Below, one piece after another: positions 45,439-55,172 of a stretch of 64,000 bases of DNA. This DNA comes from Megalonaias nervosa (Eukaryota; Mollusca; Bivalvia; Unionida; Unionidae). The DNA lies in the NCBI GenBank assembly GCA_016617855.1, contig JAECUM010001776.1, forward strand, positions 1-64,000, written 5' to 3'. Positions within the stretch are counted from its first letter, which is position 1. Each line of letters begins with the position of its first letter. A program made the position numbers and the translations under genes. Under the pieces are notes generated by a model. It saw only the letters and a list, made by a program, of their open reading frames with translations. It ran no database searches and was not told the origin of the DNA.

Positions 45439-45584
45439 CTATTATAATAATAATATCTAACTGTTTAATCAGTGACTTAGTCGGGCGACCTTTAGTCGCT
45501 ATAATAATCATCGGTAATTTCATTAATGAGTGACCGATACACCGGTAAATAATTGTTGACAAGTTGATGAGATTTCATTGATAA
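45439..45584. other. Right edge of element B, terminus missing
   Basis: AT-rich sequence with GTGACTTAGTCGGGCGACC and a partial inverse (GGTCGCC..GACTAAGTCAC direction). The 16-mer terminal motif is not present, so B is truncated here. Confidence 0.5.
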
Positions 45585-45960
45585 TTTCAGGAGAATTATC
45601 TCTGGATGCAAGTGATGTTGGGGTTGGAGCAGTATTGATTCAAGAAGACAGAAATGGTGTTGATCACCCAGTGTGCTATTTCTCTAAGAAATTAAATAAG
45701 CACCAAAGAAATTACTCAACAATCGAGAAGGAATGTTTGGCCTTAATACTGGCAATACAGCATTTTGAAGTTTACTTTAGCTCAGCTCCTTCCCCGGTTG
45801 TTGTGTTTAGTGATCACAACCCCCTTACTTTCATCGACAAGATGAAAAATAAATATCAAAGATTATTAAGGTAGAGTTTGTTTTTGCAAGAATATAATCT
45901 CGACATCAGGCACATCAAAGGAAAAGACAATTTGATTTTAGATGCACTTTCCCGTGTATA
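45585..45960 (+). pseudogene. Ty3/Gypsy RNase H domain, 5'-truncated
   Basis: Encodes LSLDASDVGVGAVLIQED, NYSTIEKECLALILAIQHFE and FSDHNPLTFI, the DASD..GVGAVL, EKE and SDH signatures of the RNase H that follows reverse transcriptase in Gypsy pol. A TAG at 45873 replaces the expected Trp, and the frame resumes FLQEYNLDIRHIKGKDN to a stop at 45959. No integrase follows; the 3' LTR starts 135 bp later, so this copy is deleted at both sides. Confidence 0.88.
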
Positions 45961-46082
45961 GAAATATTATTTCATATACACTTTATATAATTCATAGGAA
46001 TTTTCTTATGTAATTTTGTTTACTTCGTGTATAATTTACATATGGTAAAAAGAAAGCTTTATTATATAAATCTTTCCTTTTC

Positions 46083-46095
46083 TTTATGGGGGAAG
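46083..46095 (+). promoter_or_regulatory. Polypurine tract of the Gypsy element
   Basis: TTTATGGGGGAAG directly abuts the TGTTACG start of the LTR, the normal position for plus-strand priming. Confidence 0.8.
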
Positions 46096-47026
46096 TGTTA
46101 CGTATATGTAATTAAATTGCATGTGTGTTAGTTTTAAAATTCTTATTATTTTACTTTTGTTTCATTACATTTTATTGTAATGATTATTTTCACGGGATTC
46201 GAAATTCTTTTTCAGTAATTCGATATTTTCTTTAAGTGATATTGTTTATCTAAGACGTAAAACGTGTTACATGAACAATAGTTTTAGTTCACCTTTGTCC
46301 GCGGTAGTGTAAGCTCTACGCGAAAACGATTGACTATTGCCAAGGTCATTTCGTCTAGTCTGAATAAACAATGTTTTATTTTTAAATTTATTTCAGAGTG
46401 AGAGTAGATAGGGGTTCTTGCTACGAGACAAATTACATATTTACTATTGCGTTGTTCAAGTGTTAAGAGACCACGTGATCTATCTCGTGAGAACGGGATG
46501 ATGATTCATTTTGATATAATAACCCTTTCTGAGTGCTTGTCAGTCAGTTGTATTTTGAAACCTTAAAGGCTGGATAGGGTTTTGTTGTTGAAAACAGATT
46601 GTTTTTGAAGTCCATTTGTTTTTGAAATTTAAGAATTTTTCTCTAGAAAACTAAACGAGTGTACGGTTTTATAAATTCTGGGAGAAAGTAATTCAGTGGA
46701 ACTTTATTCTGGAATTATTCGGAAACATAAACTGTGATTCAATTGAGGAATTGTTGCTATTTGTAAAATAACCACATCTGACGTCATCGCCTTCCATATT
46801 GGAACGTCGTCGAGATTCGAACCTGGATTCTAATATAACTATTAAGTGATAGGACTTGTATTTTTCATGCTTAGGATTAAATTTTGGATTATATTCACAA
46901 ACCGTAAGTCCTATTTTTAAATTTTTACATTGTTTTCTAGGGAAATAAATTATTTTGTTAAAATATATAAAGCTTGTTGACTTCTCTCTTTTCGTCTGTT
47001 ACATTTGTACGAGCCTGCGCGTAACA
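46096..47026 (+). mobile_element. Ty3/Gypsy 3' LTR
   Basis: 931 bp, TGTTACGTATATG...GCGTAACA, homologous along its length to the solo LTR at 12973-13892. It is preceded by a polypurine tract and followed at once by PolB coding sequence of element C (CATG at 47027-47030 would be one target-duplication copy). The Gypsy element therefore inserted into C's polymerase gene; the 5' half of both is missing. Confidence 0.9.
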
Positions 47027-47028
47027 CA

Positions 47029-48576
47029 TGGAAGACTTGTACCAGGCCACTTGTCAGCGGCGCTTGAAATTAGAAGAGCAAGTATACCAAGTGGTAGAAA
47101 TGTGGGAACACGAGTACGATCACCGTTTGAAAACTGATCCCGAGTTTAAGGGTATCGTGGAAAGTGGACCCACTGAACCCTCGGGACAGTTTTTTCGGAG
47201 GACGGACGAATACCACCTGTTTGCTGTACCAAGTCGACGAGGGGAAAGGAGAGGAAATCAAATACTTGGACGTGTGTTCTCTGTATCAGTACGTGTGCAA
47301 ATATTGTCACTTTCCCGCAGGGCACCCGCAATTGCTGACGGAACACATCGACCTGGAAAACATTCGACAATACGAAGGATTGATCAAGTGTAAAGTCTTG
47401 CCTCCCACTAACTTGTACCATCCCGTTTTACCTCATCATTTCCAAGGAAACCTGATGTTTTATTTGTGCAACCAAGACCGACCTTGTCAGCATAGCCAGG
47501 AAAAACGCGCCTTAACGGGAACGTGGGTCAGCGTGGAATTGTTCAAAGCTCTGGACCTGGGATACCAACTGTTAGAAGTGTACGAAATTTACCACTTTCC
47601 CAAGACAGAAAAATGCCACAAGGGAGACGAGACTCAAAAGGGCATTTTCGCAGACTACGTGAATGCCTTTTTAAAACTGAAACAAGAAGCCAGCGGCTAT
47701 CCTTCCTGGTGCCACACTCCCAAAGGCCAAAAGAAATTCAAAGAGAAATACTGGGAGCAGGCAGGCATCACTTTAGACCACGTGGAGAAAAACGAAGGAA
47801 GGCGATCGTTTGCCAAAGTGTTGTTAAATTGCTTGTGGGGCAAAATGGCACAACGACCATGCTTACCCGAGACGGAGTATTTGACAGAACCTTCCCGCTA
47901 CTTCCAGATGATTCACGACAAAACCAAATACATAAAACACGTGGACGTCGTTCGTGAGGACTTGATCTTAGTCAATTACGAAGAAGAACTGGACTTTGTA
48001 GAAGCCGACGAATTTGGAAATGTCATCATTGCGGCTTACATGACAGCCCATACTCGCTTAAAATTGTACGAAGCTTTAGAACTGTTAGGAGATCGTATGC
48101 TGTATTTTGACACGGACAGTTGCATCTACATCGATCCTCTGGGTCAACAATAGCCTAACATCGAAGGAGACCGTTTAGGAGCCTGGACGGACGATCAGTC
48201 CGACGACAAGATTCTAAGTTTTGCAAGTGGCGTTCCCAAAACTTAAAGCTACGAATACAGAGACCCACTAGGAGAAGTGCACACCGAGTGTAAAGTGAAA
48301 GGATTGTCTCTCAATTATCGCACCAGTCGACTGGTGAACTTTGGTGTCTTGAAAGAAGTCTTGCAGTCTGGAGAGGATGGAAATTTTAAAGTGACCACCC
48401 ACGAACCCCACAAGAATGTACGTTTACCCACACACCAAATCGTCAGCCTGTCCTTGGAAAAAGTCTATCAAATCGTGTTCCAGAAGCGAGTACGGCTTCC
48501 CAATCACTTCACTTTACCGTACGGACAAACTGATATTGGTCAGCATATAAAAAGGGACAACGTTCAAGACCGATAG
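47029..48576 (+). pseudogene. DNA polymerase B C-terminal half, interrupted by the Gypsy insertion
   Basis: Landmarks: FFGGRTNTTCLLYQ, motif A LDVCSLYQYVCKYCHFPAGH, motif B KVLLNCLWGKMAQRP, motif C LYFDTDSCIYID, and NHFTLPYGQ near the end. This is the Maverick-type protein-primed PolB, with a canonical DTD. One frame change near 47160, TAG at 48151 and TAA at 48244. The exonuclease half lay upstream of the LTR and is absent. Confidence 0.88.
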
Positions 48577-48608
48577 TTCATTGGAACTACCAATACCAAG
48601 CAAGAAAG

Positions 48609-48869
48609 ATGAATCCTTTCAAACAACAAGTATCGAGCGTAAGAGTCAAGTCCAACGAGAAACTCTAGTACGATGTTGTGCCTTGCGATGGCATGGATGC
48701 CGTACGCTATGACCTCAGCGATTCAGTACCACATCATGGAAACTTTGCTATACCTACCATGAAAAGTGATGCTATGTGTGTCAAACCTGACGGATGCAAA
48801 AACGATGCCACTCGTCATCGTTCACCTTTTGACTTTACTGTTTTTAATGGTGGATGTCATCATTATTAA
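48609..48869 (+). pseudogene. Unknown small protein upstream of the BIR gene, one stop
   Basis: From the ATG at 48609 (MNPFKQQVSSVRVKSNEKL) a TAG follows at codon 20, then YDVVPCDGMDAVRYDLSDS to a stop at 48867-48869. A TATA-like TATAAAAAGG at 48546-48555 precedes it, so it may begin a transcription unit that includes the BIR gene 3 bp later in the same frame. It may be the N-terminal part of one longer BIR protein split by a stop. Family unknown. Confidence 0.45.
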
Positions 48870-48872
48870 ACC

Positions 48873-49235
48873 ATGCTGCTTCCACTCTACGCATGTCATC
48901 CAAAACTGAGCAAACTTCTACATATTTCACCTTACCCTCATCGAAATGAACCTGTGAAAGATGAATATTCGTTCCCTGTGCGATTGCCTGAATACTGCGA
49001 CTTTGAAAGTCGATTCCAAACTTTCCGAGGAAAATGGCCAAAGTATCTGGGAGGACCTACGCCCGAAGAATTAGCTAGAGCCGGATTTATCTACTTGGGC
49101 GAAAGTGATAAAGTTAAGTGCTTCAGTTGCGGTTTGTCACTTCACGAGTGGGAGAAGAAAGATTGCGTTTACCTGGAACATGCTCGATGGTCTCCAGATT
49201 GTCACTACTTACCTTTAGTGGGACCTCGTCATTGA
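48873..49235 (+). CDS. BIR-domain (IAP-type) protein, intact
   Basis: 120 residues with a single baculovirus-IAP-repeat: SRFQTFRGKWPKYLGGPTPE, LARAGFIYLGESDKVKCFSC, then GLSLHEWEKKDCVYLEHARW and a final Cys in SPDCHYL. The C..C, His and Cys zinc ligands and the Gly-Leu turn are all present. No RING finger is seen. IAP proteins bind caspases or signalling partners and block cell death; in a virus-like element this would keep the infected cell alive (inference). Open frame among broken neighbours. Either acquired from a host or inherited within the lineage. Confidence 0.9.
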   Translation: MLLPLYACHPKLSKLLHISPYPHRNEPVKDEYSFPVRLPEYCDFESRFQTFRGKWPKYLGGPTPEELARAGFIYLGESDKVKCFSCGLSLHEWEKKDCVYLEHARWSPDCHYLPLVGPRH

Positions 49236-49246
49236 AGTGGCATACC

Positions 49247-49640
49247 ATGTCGTTTAAGAAACCAGCTGCTTCGCTAGGAGTCAAACGTTGGACAACACCT
49301 AGACAAGTATTTAAACCCCACTGGAAAAATAATCTTCAAACATTACCAAACGAATTGCAAGAGAAGATCCACAAGGACATTTGGCTGGAACTTGCCAGAG
49401 CAAAATCTCGATGGATGACTGAGGAACCTTTATGTCGAGAAATTCACAAGAGGAAATTGACAAAAGTCAACAAACAAGTCAGATTTCTCTGGATCAAGGG
49501 TGCGTTCTTCCGAATATTTCGCTTTAGACCTTTTACATTTGAATATTTTTATTGATATTCTTGATCGTTTAATGGAATGGCAGTGGTCAGAAATTACACA
49601 CTACATTCGTTACTTTCGCTCTAGGAGAAGTGTTTGATTG
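49247..49640 (+). pseudogene. Small helical protein 1 of a tandem pair, frameshifted
   Basis: MSFKKPAASLGVKRWTTPRQ then LQTLPNELQEKIHKDIWLEL. The frame closes at 49555, but an alternative frame from about 49495 reads ILDRLMEWQWSEITHYIRYF, matching the layout of the next gene. The LP.ELQEKI stretch is reminiscent of an F-box start, but nothing more supports that. Unknown function. Confidence 0.45.
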
Positions 49641-49648
49641 ACATAGTC

Positions 49649-49942
49649 ATGGATACTTTACAAGAGAACATTCGTGGTTTGCATGTGGAGTTAAGAGAAC
49701 GCATTTACCGCGAGTTGATCAAAATACAAGTGAAACGCAAAGAACAATTGCATCCGTTACATCACCGATGTTTGAACCACTGGTACCTGAATGCTATAAA
49801 AGGACTGATTCTGATGAAAGCGTTCCAATGGTCAGACATTGTTCGACTACCCCTATGCGAGAAGGATTGGTTTGTTACTGATTCTTTTTACTACAAGGTA
49901 GACATACTGCAACGAATTCCAGAAGAAGAATTAAAGGGTTAG
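49649..49942 (+). CDS. Small helical protein 2 of a tandem pair
   Basis: 97 residues: LQENIRGLHVELRERIYREL, then IKGLILMKAFQWSDIVRLPL and FYYKVDILQRIPEEELKG. Shares with the preceding gene an N-terminal L..L..EL.E.I helix and a later [MF].W(S)[ED]I segment, so the two look like diverged duplicates. Intact; function unknown. Confidence 0.5.
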   Translation: MDTLQENIRGLHVELRERIYRELIKIQVKRKEQLHPLHHRCLNHWYLNAIKGLILMKAFQWSDIVRLPLCEKDWFVTDSFYYKVDILQRIPEEELKG

Positions 49943-50087
49943 CAAAATCTTTTACACAATATAAACTTAGTTCAAGAAGACACTTCTAGTGACTAAACAA
50001 TTTAGATTTGCTACTGGAGTACGACCATCTCTGTGCAGAAAGTACACTTATTGCCTCCGACAAAAAGAGGTATAAAAACGGACTACC

Positions 50088-50558
50088 ATGCCACGTCGTT
50101 TATCAATCGTGATACTACAGATTCTTTGGAAGAAAATCAATGACATTATTCAGTGAGTGGAGGATTACCATTGTATTTTACAAGGACAGTTTCCATTGAA
50201 TTGGGGTCGACTTGTACTGTGTGTCTTGGTGACTTGCTTTCTGGGATTTCGTTTATCGGCGATTCCTTGTGGACTATTTACGAACAGTACATACCCCCAA
50301 AACATGAAAGTGGTCCATTTAAATGTGCACGAAAAACTCATTCTGCTCAAAGCTATGCACTTTCATCTCGATACTTCTCGACAACTTATACAGGAAAGAA
50401 AGATTCACCAACTTTTAGGTTCTGAAGATGTTTACGATGATGTGTGTGTAGCTTCTGACTTACACCCTCACTGGAAAGATGTACGTGACTGGAAAAGTTG
50501 GGGTTTCGAGGTTTGGACAAAAGAAGTGGCCCACTATGCCCAAGATTTGTCATCCTAA
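50088..50558 (+). pseudogene. Unknown membrane-associated protein, one stop
   Basis: From the ATG at 50088 (MPRRLSIVILQILWKKINDI) a TGA occurs at about codon 23. The frame then has a hydrophobic stretch LVLCVLVTCFLGFRLSAIPC and a helical tail (NVHEKLILLKAMHFHLDTSR) to 50558. A TATA-like TATAAAAA lies at 50071, too close to this ATG to be its own promoter unless transcription starts inside. Family unknown. Confidence 0.4.
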
Positions 50559-50925
50559 AATATTAAAACATTCAGTGAAAAAAGTAACTTTTAAACCTGT
50601 TAGTGACAGTGCCAGAAGAAAAAAAAGTCATGACGGAGGAAAACCACTTTCTTTAGGACAGGACCGTTATTGACATCCCCGAAAGGTCATTCTGGGAGGA
50701 CCCTTGTGTGACTGTGCCAAGGAATGTAGAGACTCTAAGAACATTACACACTGTCCCTACAATTCCACTTCTTGATCACCACAAATGTTGTACAGAGACT
50801 TGTTTATATTCCACTATGATCGTTTTCATGTCTTTTATTCATGTACTTAACCATTTGGCTTTTATGTATTTTTGTCTTTCGTGTTGTTCACAATTAAATA
50901 TGGCAATAAATGTGTCCTGAAAAAA
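50559..50925 (+). pseudogene. Possible decayed small membrane protein
   Basis: One frame gives VKKVTFKPVSDSARRKKSHD; another, after a shift near 50665, gives IPERSFWEDPCVTVPRNVE and ends with a hydrophobic segment (FIHVLNHLAFMYFCLSCCSQ) at 50920. An AATAAA lies at 50905-50910. Evidence for a real gene is weak. Confidence 0.3.
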
Positions 50926-50926
50926 G

Positions 50927-50934
50927 TATAAAAA
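50927..50934 (+). promoter_or_regulatory. TATA box of the ATPase gene
   Basis: TATAAAAA, 53 bp before the ATG at 50987; good spacing for a start site near 50960. Confidence 0.55.
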
Positions 50935-50986
50935 CTCTTGCTTTGTCTGTCTTCGTACCAAAAGTGACATTCCTTACACTACTACT

Positions 50987-51270
50987 ATGGATAACTCTAC
51001 TGTCTCTGCTCCCTCTTTCTCCATTTTCAAAGTCATCGACGAACACTTAGATTGTGCTAGTTGGGAGGCCTTTTATCTTCGCCATCCCTTTAACATGCTC
51101 ATTGCCGGACCTAGCGGATCAAGCAAAATCGAATTTGTCAAACGTTTGATCGAACATAAACATTAGATCGATCGTCCACCTTAACGAATCGTGTGGTGTT
51201 ACAAAGTGTGGCAATCGGCGTACAACCTTCTGCGAGAAAGTCAAGGCGATTCCATCGACACATGTTCAGT
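50987..51270 (+). pseudogene. Packaging ATPase N-terminal remnant
   Basis: FYLRHPFNMLIAGPSGSSK is the Walker A region of Maverick packaging ATPases with the final Gly-Lys-Thr altered to Ser-Ser-Lys-Ile. After stops near 51165 and 51182 the piece RIVWCYKVWQSAYNLLRESQ fits the strand that follows. Walker B and the rest are missing: the sequence passes into a Lys/His-rich frame at 51280. An internal deletion is the simplest explanation. Confidence 0.7.
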
Positions 51271-51289
51271 GTATTTAGTGCACCAAAAG

Positions 51290-51490
51290 ATGTTCCCTCA
51301 TCGTCGTTCTCCTGTCCAGAAAGAAAAAAAAAAAAAAGACAGTCTCGTCATCCGAAAAAGTTCTTAGCCAAACATCGACGTCACCCCCAGAAAACACACA
51401 CTCGTCCAAAGAAAGAGAGGAGCAACCAAAGAGGAGCATTCTTTTTCGATTTTGGAAAACACATCGTCACCTTTATGACGAAGCGATAGT
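51290..51490 (+). pseudogene. Lys/Arg/His-rich basic peptide, frameshifted
   Basis: MFPHRRSPVQKEKKKK in one frame and SRHPKKFLAKHRRHPQKTHT then RPKKERSNQRGAF in another, with the shift in the A13 run at 51328-51340. Very basic, as expected for a DNA-condensing core protein. No family assigned. Confidence 0.4.
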
Positions 51491-51578
51491 CCCAAATAAA
51501 GGATAAAAGGCCGTGTGACAAGTCATCGACGTTAGTGTATTTTTTGGTTTGTGCCACGGAATTAACCAACCAAGAAAG

Positions 51579-51998
51579 ATGTCACCCCCCCCCCAATAGA
51601 TATTCCTCTTCTACCCCCAAAGGAAAGAAAAGGAAAGGACTGCCACCTCGTTTATTCATACACTGGGACATGTTGTCTGTCCTGCCCAAAGCTTCTACAC
51701 CTTTGCGAGAAAACTCATTCAAACCGCCTCCAATGACGTCATTGATACCGTGAGTGAATGTTGTCTGATTGTCTTGAAAGGAACGATACCTTTCACTAAA
51801 CACCAGAATAAATGCTTTACCAAACATCGACACGTTCTTCGCCAAATGGTACAAAAGAAAATATTCATTCGTCAAAAGAAAAAGATGTTGGTGCAACGCG
51901 GAGGAATTTTTCCCCTGTTAGGACTACTTACCAATGTAATAGTGAAACCTATGTTGGATATGTTGGGAAGAGTTATACCCGCCATAGCTCCAATGTAA
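51579..51998 (+). pseudogene. Conserved Maverick core protein, frameshifted
   Basis: After an N-terminal piece broken at the C-run (51583-51592), one frame reads RKLIQTASNDVIDTVSECCL, then IVLKGTIPFTKHQNKCFTKH, RHVLRQMVQKKIFIRQKKKM, and LVQRGGIFPLLGLLTNVIVK to 51998. The KG..P.T.HQ...F.KH...L..MV.KK...R.KK.LVQRGG plan is a recurrent small Maverick protein with a basic body and a hydrophobic GG tail. Probably virion core. Confidence 0.65.
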
Positions 51999-52053
51999 AA
52001 GGGTCAAGAAGATGAAAAGGACCTCTGGAGTCAAAAGATCTCAGACGTGATCC

Positions 52054-52733
52054 TTGAAATCCAATGGAAGGACGAAAACCGCCTTTAATATCTTACACAC
52101 GATGGATGGAATAACATCGTTGGCAAGAACAACGAACCACGCATTTACCTCCCAATCTTCATTTGACGAGATGTCCCAGTTACAACACGAATTGCAATCG
52201 TTGATGGATCGCAGCCATTTGTCAGAAACGGAAAAATCGCAACGGTACGGTCAACTATTGCAACAAATGCAACACTTTCACCAGAAAGCTTTAGACGAAA
52301 CAGCTCTACCTACTCTGAAAGGTTTTAAGAATCTAATGAAAAGTTCACCACCACCCCCAGCGGTCAAGACAGATGCAGCCTCACGGATGTCGGAGGAAGA
52401 AGAGGCAAGAGAAGTATTTCAAAGACCGTCAGCAGCTTCCATCCCTAGTAAGATTGCAGCGTTCTTGTTGACCCCTTCCCCTACACCACAACGAGAAGAA
52501 CTTAAAGCTTGGGTTAAAAAGATGATGTCCACAACACCTTCGACAGAAGTGAAAAATAAAGAAGGGAAAGCAGAAGTAAAAAAGAAAAGAAGACCAAAGC
52601 CATTCCAGTACCATCACCACCACTACCACCAAAATTACCTTCGACTTCTACTCCCGTGGCACATCGGACACGTAAAGCCCTTTATAGACCACTTCAGAGT
52701 ACCATCAGCGAAGAGTGGATCTCTTATTAAAAA
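52054..52733 (+). pseudogene. Conserved scaffold-like/coiled-coil protein, frameshifted near its end
   Basis: MSQLQHELQSLMDRSHLSET and EKSQRYGQLLQQMQHFHQKA form a helical N-terminal domain. A Pro/Ser-rich linker and a Lys-rich tail follow (EVKNKEGKAEVKKKRRPKP). Past about 52590 the better frame reads RTRKALYRPLQSTISEEWIS to a stop near 52733, next to the integrase ATG. The DRS.L...EK..RY...LQ pattern is common in Mavericks just before the integrase; function not known. Confidence 0.55.
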
Positions 52734-53842
52734 ATGGAGAAGGTGTTAGCTAGCATTTACTACTATCCATCCCATCCTGAAGGTTACGAAGTAGTTCAGA
52801 AATTGCATCGTGCTGCAAACCTCGACTGAAAAGTGTTCGTTTACCTCAAGTGCAACGATGGTTACAAGAACAAGCCACGTACACCTAACACAAACCCATT
52901 CGACGAAAATTTTCTAGAAGTCGCACCTGAGTGGAGGGTATCGATCATCAATGGCAAGCCGATTTAGCCGATGTCTCTCATTTGGCCACCTACAATCATG
53001 GTTACAAATATTTGTTTTGTGTCATCGACGTCTTTTGCAAATTTGCTTGGGTCGTGCCATTGACTTCCAAATCGAGCAGTGAGTTAGTGAGAGCCCTCAA
53101 ACTGGTGTTGAAGCAAAGCGGACGTCAACCTCTTCGATAGCAAACCGACAAAGGCACCGAATTTCTGAACCAAGCTTTCCAAAAAAGAATTGAAGAAACG
53201 TGACATTCATTTTTTCACCACCGAGAATCCCGAAACCAAAGCCAGCATCGTGGAACGTATTCAACGCACCTTGAAAGAACGCATGTGGAAATATTTAACG
53301 CATCAACACACTCTCAAGTACATCGATGTCTTGCCACACCTAGTCCAAGAGTACAACCAATATTACCATCTGAGCATCGGACGTGCCCCCAAAGAAGTAA
53401 CTCCCGACAACAAAGTGGCCGTCTTCAAGGCCTTTTTGGTACGTCCCAGACAGTGACTGTCCCCAAGAAAGGTGGAGTGTTGGCAGCAGGAGATTGGGTG
53501 CGCAGTGGCAAAACCAAACACACTTTCGACAAAGGTTGCGTACTCAACTGGACCAAAGAATCGTTTCGTGTCACTGAACGTGTGCGTGGCCGTCATCCTC
53601 CAGTCTATAAATTGGAAGACATGAACGGGGAAGTGTTAAAAGGAACGTATTACTTGCCCGAGTTACAACGTGTGACCAAAAAAGAAGACGAAGTGTACGA
53701 GATCGAAGGCATACTCGATCGAAGAACCCGAAAAGTAGGAATAAAACGTGTCAAAGAAGTCAAAGTACGTTGGAAAGGATATCCTCCCAGTTTTGACTCT
53801 TGGATCGACGCTTCGCAAATCATCGACTATAAAAAGAAGTGA
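52734..53842 (+). pseudogene. Retroviral-type integrase with C-terminal chromodomain, broken
   Basis: MEKVLASIYYYPSHPEGYEV at the start; core with WQADLADVSHLATYNHGYKY (first Asp), QTDKGTEFLN (second Asp) and ASIVERIQRTLKERMWKYLT (Glu). The C-terminus has GILDRRTRKVGIKRVKEVKV followed by RWKGYPPSFDSWIDASQI, a chromodomain. Breaks include TGA near 52828, TAG at 53138 and frame changes near 52900, 53185 and 53450. The chromodomain, absent from A and B, could steer insertion to modified histones (family knowledge). Confidence 0.88.
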
Positions 53843-53847
53843 CCATC

Positions 53848-54252
53848 ATGCCCTTCAACAGAGCCTCAGCTACTGCAGTGACCACTCCTTCGCCCAGTTC
53901 TTCTGTGCAAGATCTACAAAAGCAACCCTTGTGGGTGTGGTGTGGAGAACGTGTGCCTAAAACGCAAATCGACTTTTTCTGCCAAATCTTTGTGGTGTAT
54001 TGTGTCATCGGTGCTGCCATTGCCAATTTGAGTTTGCAACAAGGAGACAAACAATTGTGGACCATTTTACTCAGCAGTTGCATCGGTTACCTTCTTCCCA
54101 ATCCGTCTCTGAAATATTCCTCTAACGAGAACAACAACGGAAGTCTTGCGTCCAACGTTAGTCCCGCTTCCAACAGTCAGCCTAACCATCCTCTTTTAGA
54201 CACTCCTCTGACTTCCAGCAACTCCTCGGACACTAGAACTCTGGAATTATGA
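53848..54252 (+). CDS. Membrane protein of Maverick type, intact
   Basis: 134 codons from the ATG at 53848. After a Ser/Thr-rich start, GERVPKTQIDFFCQIFVVYC and VIGAAIANLSLQQGDKQLWT then ILLSSCIGYLLPNPSLKYSS give two membrane segments separated by a short polar loop and followed by the LGYLLPNP-like motif common in Mavericks. A low-complexity Asn/Ser tail follows. The stop overlaps the penton ATG (ATGA), implying coupled expression. Confidence 0.72.
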   Translation: MPFNRASATAVTTPSPSSSVQDLQKQPLWVWCGERVPKTQIDFFCQIFVVYCVIGAAIANLSLQQGDKQLWTILLSSCIGYLLPNPSLKYSSNENNNGSLASNVSPASNSQPNHPLLDTPLTSSNSSDTRTLEL

Positions 54253-55159
54253 ACTACCAATTTTACTTAACGTTATCCAGTGACAGTTCCATGGAGGTGT
54301 TTCCCAATAACACCTTATGCTGTTACACGGCCAAATTACCTCAGCCATCCAATTAGATCACCAAGCCCATTGGGAAGTGGCTTTAGTGGAAATAATTCAC
54401 CCAACACAAATCAAAAACATCGCCAAAAATCAAAACACTTTTACGGTAGAAATTCATGACAAGCAAGTACAACAACACTTGGATGAACGCACCAGTGTAG
54501 ATGACTCTATGAAATCACAAGACACCAAAACTAAACGGACCAATTATCGGTTGAAAATTACCCCAGGCTATTATTTTAGTGGTCAACATTTGCTGAACGC
54601 CATTGCTGACAGGTTCATTGCCATGTTTGGTAAAGTCCTGGAGAAAACCAGAAAAAGTGTCACGATTGAATACCACAAAAAAACTCGTCGTCTACTAATC
54701 AAATTTTGAGAAGACAAAGTATTGGCCATTACATTTTGTCCTGAATTGTATGACATTTTGGGTGGGGACCCGAAGATGATTAAGATTACAAACGAAATAC
54801 CAGCCGTGACCGGTAACTCGGATTTTGCGAAATATTTTAAATTCCCTGTAGAAATGAACCAAGGACTAAATTTGATCTTTGTGTACTCCGATGTGGCGAA
54901 GTACAACGTGGTGGGACACACCTCCGTACCGTTATTGCGTGTCATTCCTTTGAAAGTGGATTCTGTCACCAATGCTGACGAGGGAGGTGGAAAAATTTAT
55001 CACGTTCACCGCGAATTTGTACATCCTCACTGTTTACCCGTTAGTAAGTCGTATTTCGACACTGCCAACATTACTATAAAAGGAGATCTGGGGCAAAATA
55101 TTCCATTCATCAAAGGGAAAGTCACAGTGAAACTCCATTTTCCAAAACGATTAGTCTAA
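54249..55159 (+). pseudogene. Minor capsid (penton) protein, one frameshift and one stop
   Basis: MNYQFYLTLSSDSSMEVFPN, then after a shift near 54345 LDHQAHWEVALVEIIHPTQI, YRLKITPGYYFSGQHLLNAI and ITIEYHKKTRRLL-type stretch. TGA near 54707, then LAITFCPELYDILGG, MNQGLNLIFVYSDVAKYNVV, GHTSVPLLRVIPLK, and a C-terminal FVHPHCLPVSKSYFDTANIT. This is the standard Maverick penton plan and length (about 303 codons). Confidence 0.82.
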
Positions 55160-55172
55160 CCCCTTCTCAGTC

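Larger units (their letters stand above)
30440..45590. mobile_element. Element B: Polinton/Maverick-type element with PolB-helicase-HNH fusion
   Basis: The left end carries the same 16-mer terminal module as A. Genes from the left: ATPase (-), PLA2 (+), integrase (+), PolB-helicase-HNH (-), unknown (-), zinc-ribbon (+), HNH (+), palindrome array, unknown (+), then a minus-strand late block. That block, from its promoter side, is pVI-like, major capsid, core, basic peptide, protease, fiber, membrane protein and penton. Replication and integration genes are broken while capsid and core frames are open. No right terminus was found; the element stops at a Gypsy remnant near 45590. Confidence 0.87.

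Noticed and set aside
45439..45590. Right terminal repeat of element B
   Set aside because: No copy of the 16-mer or its reverse complement is present.
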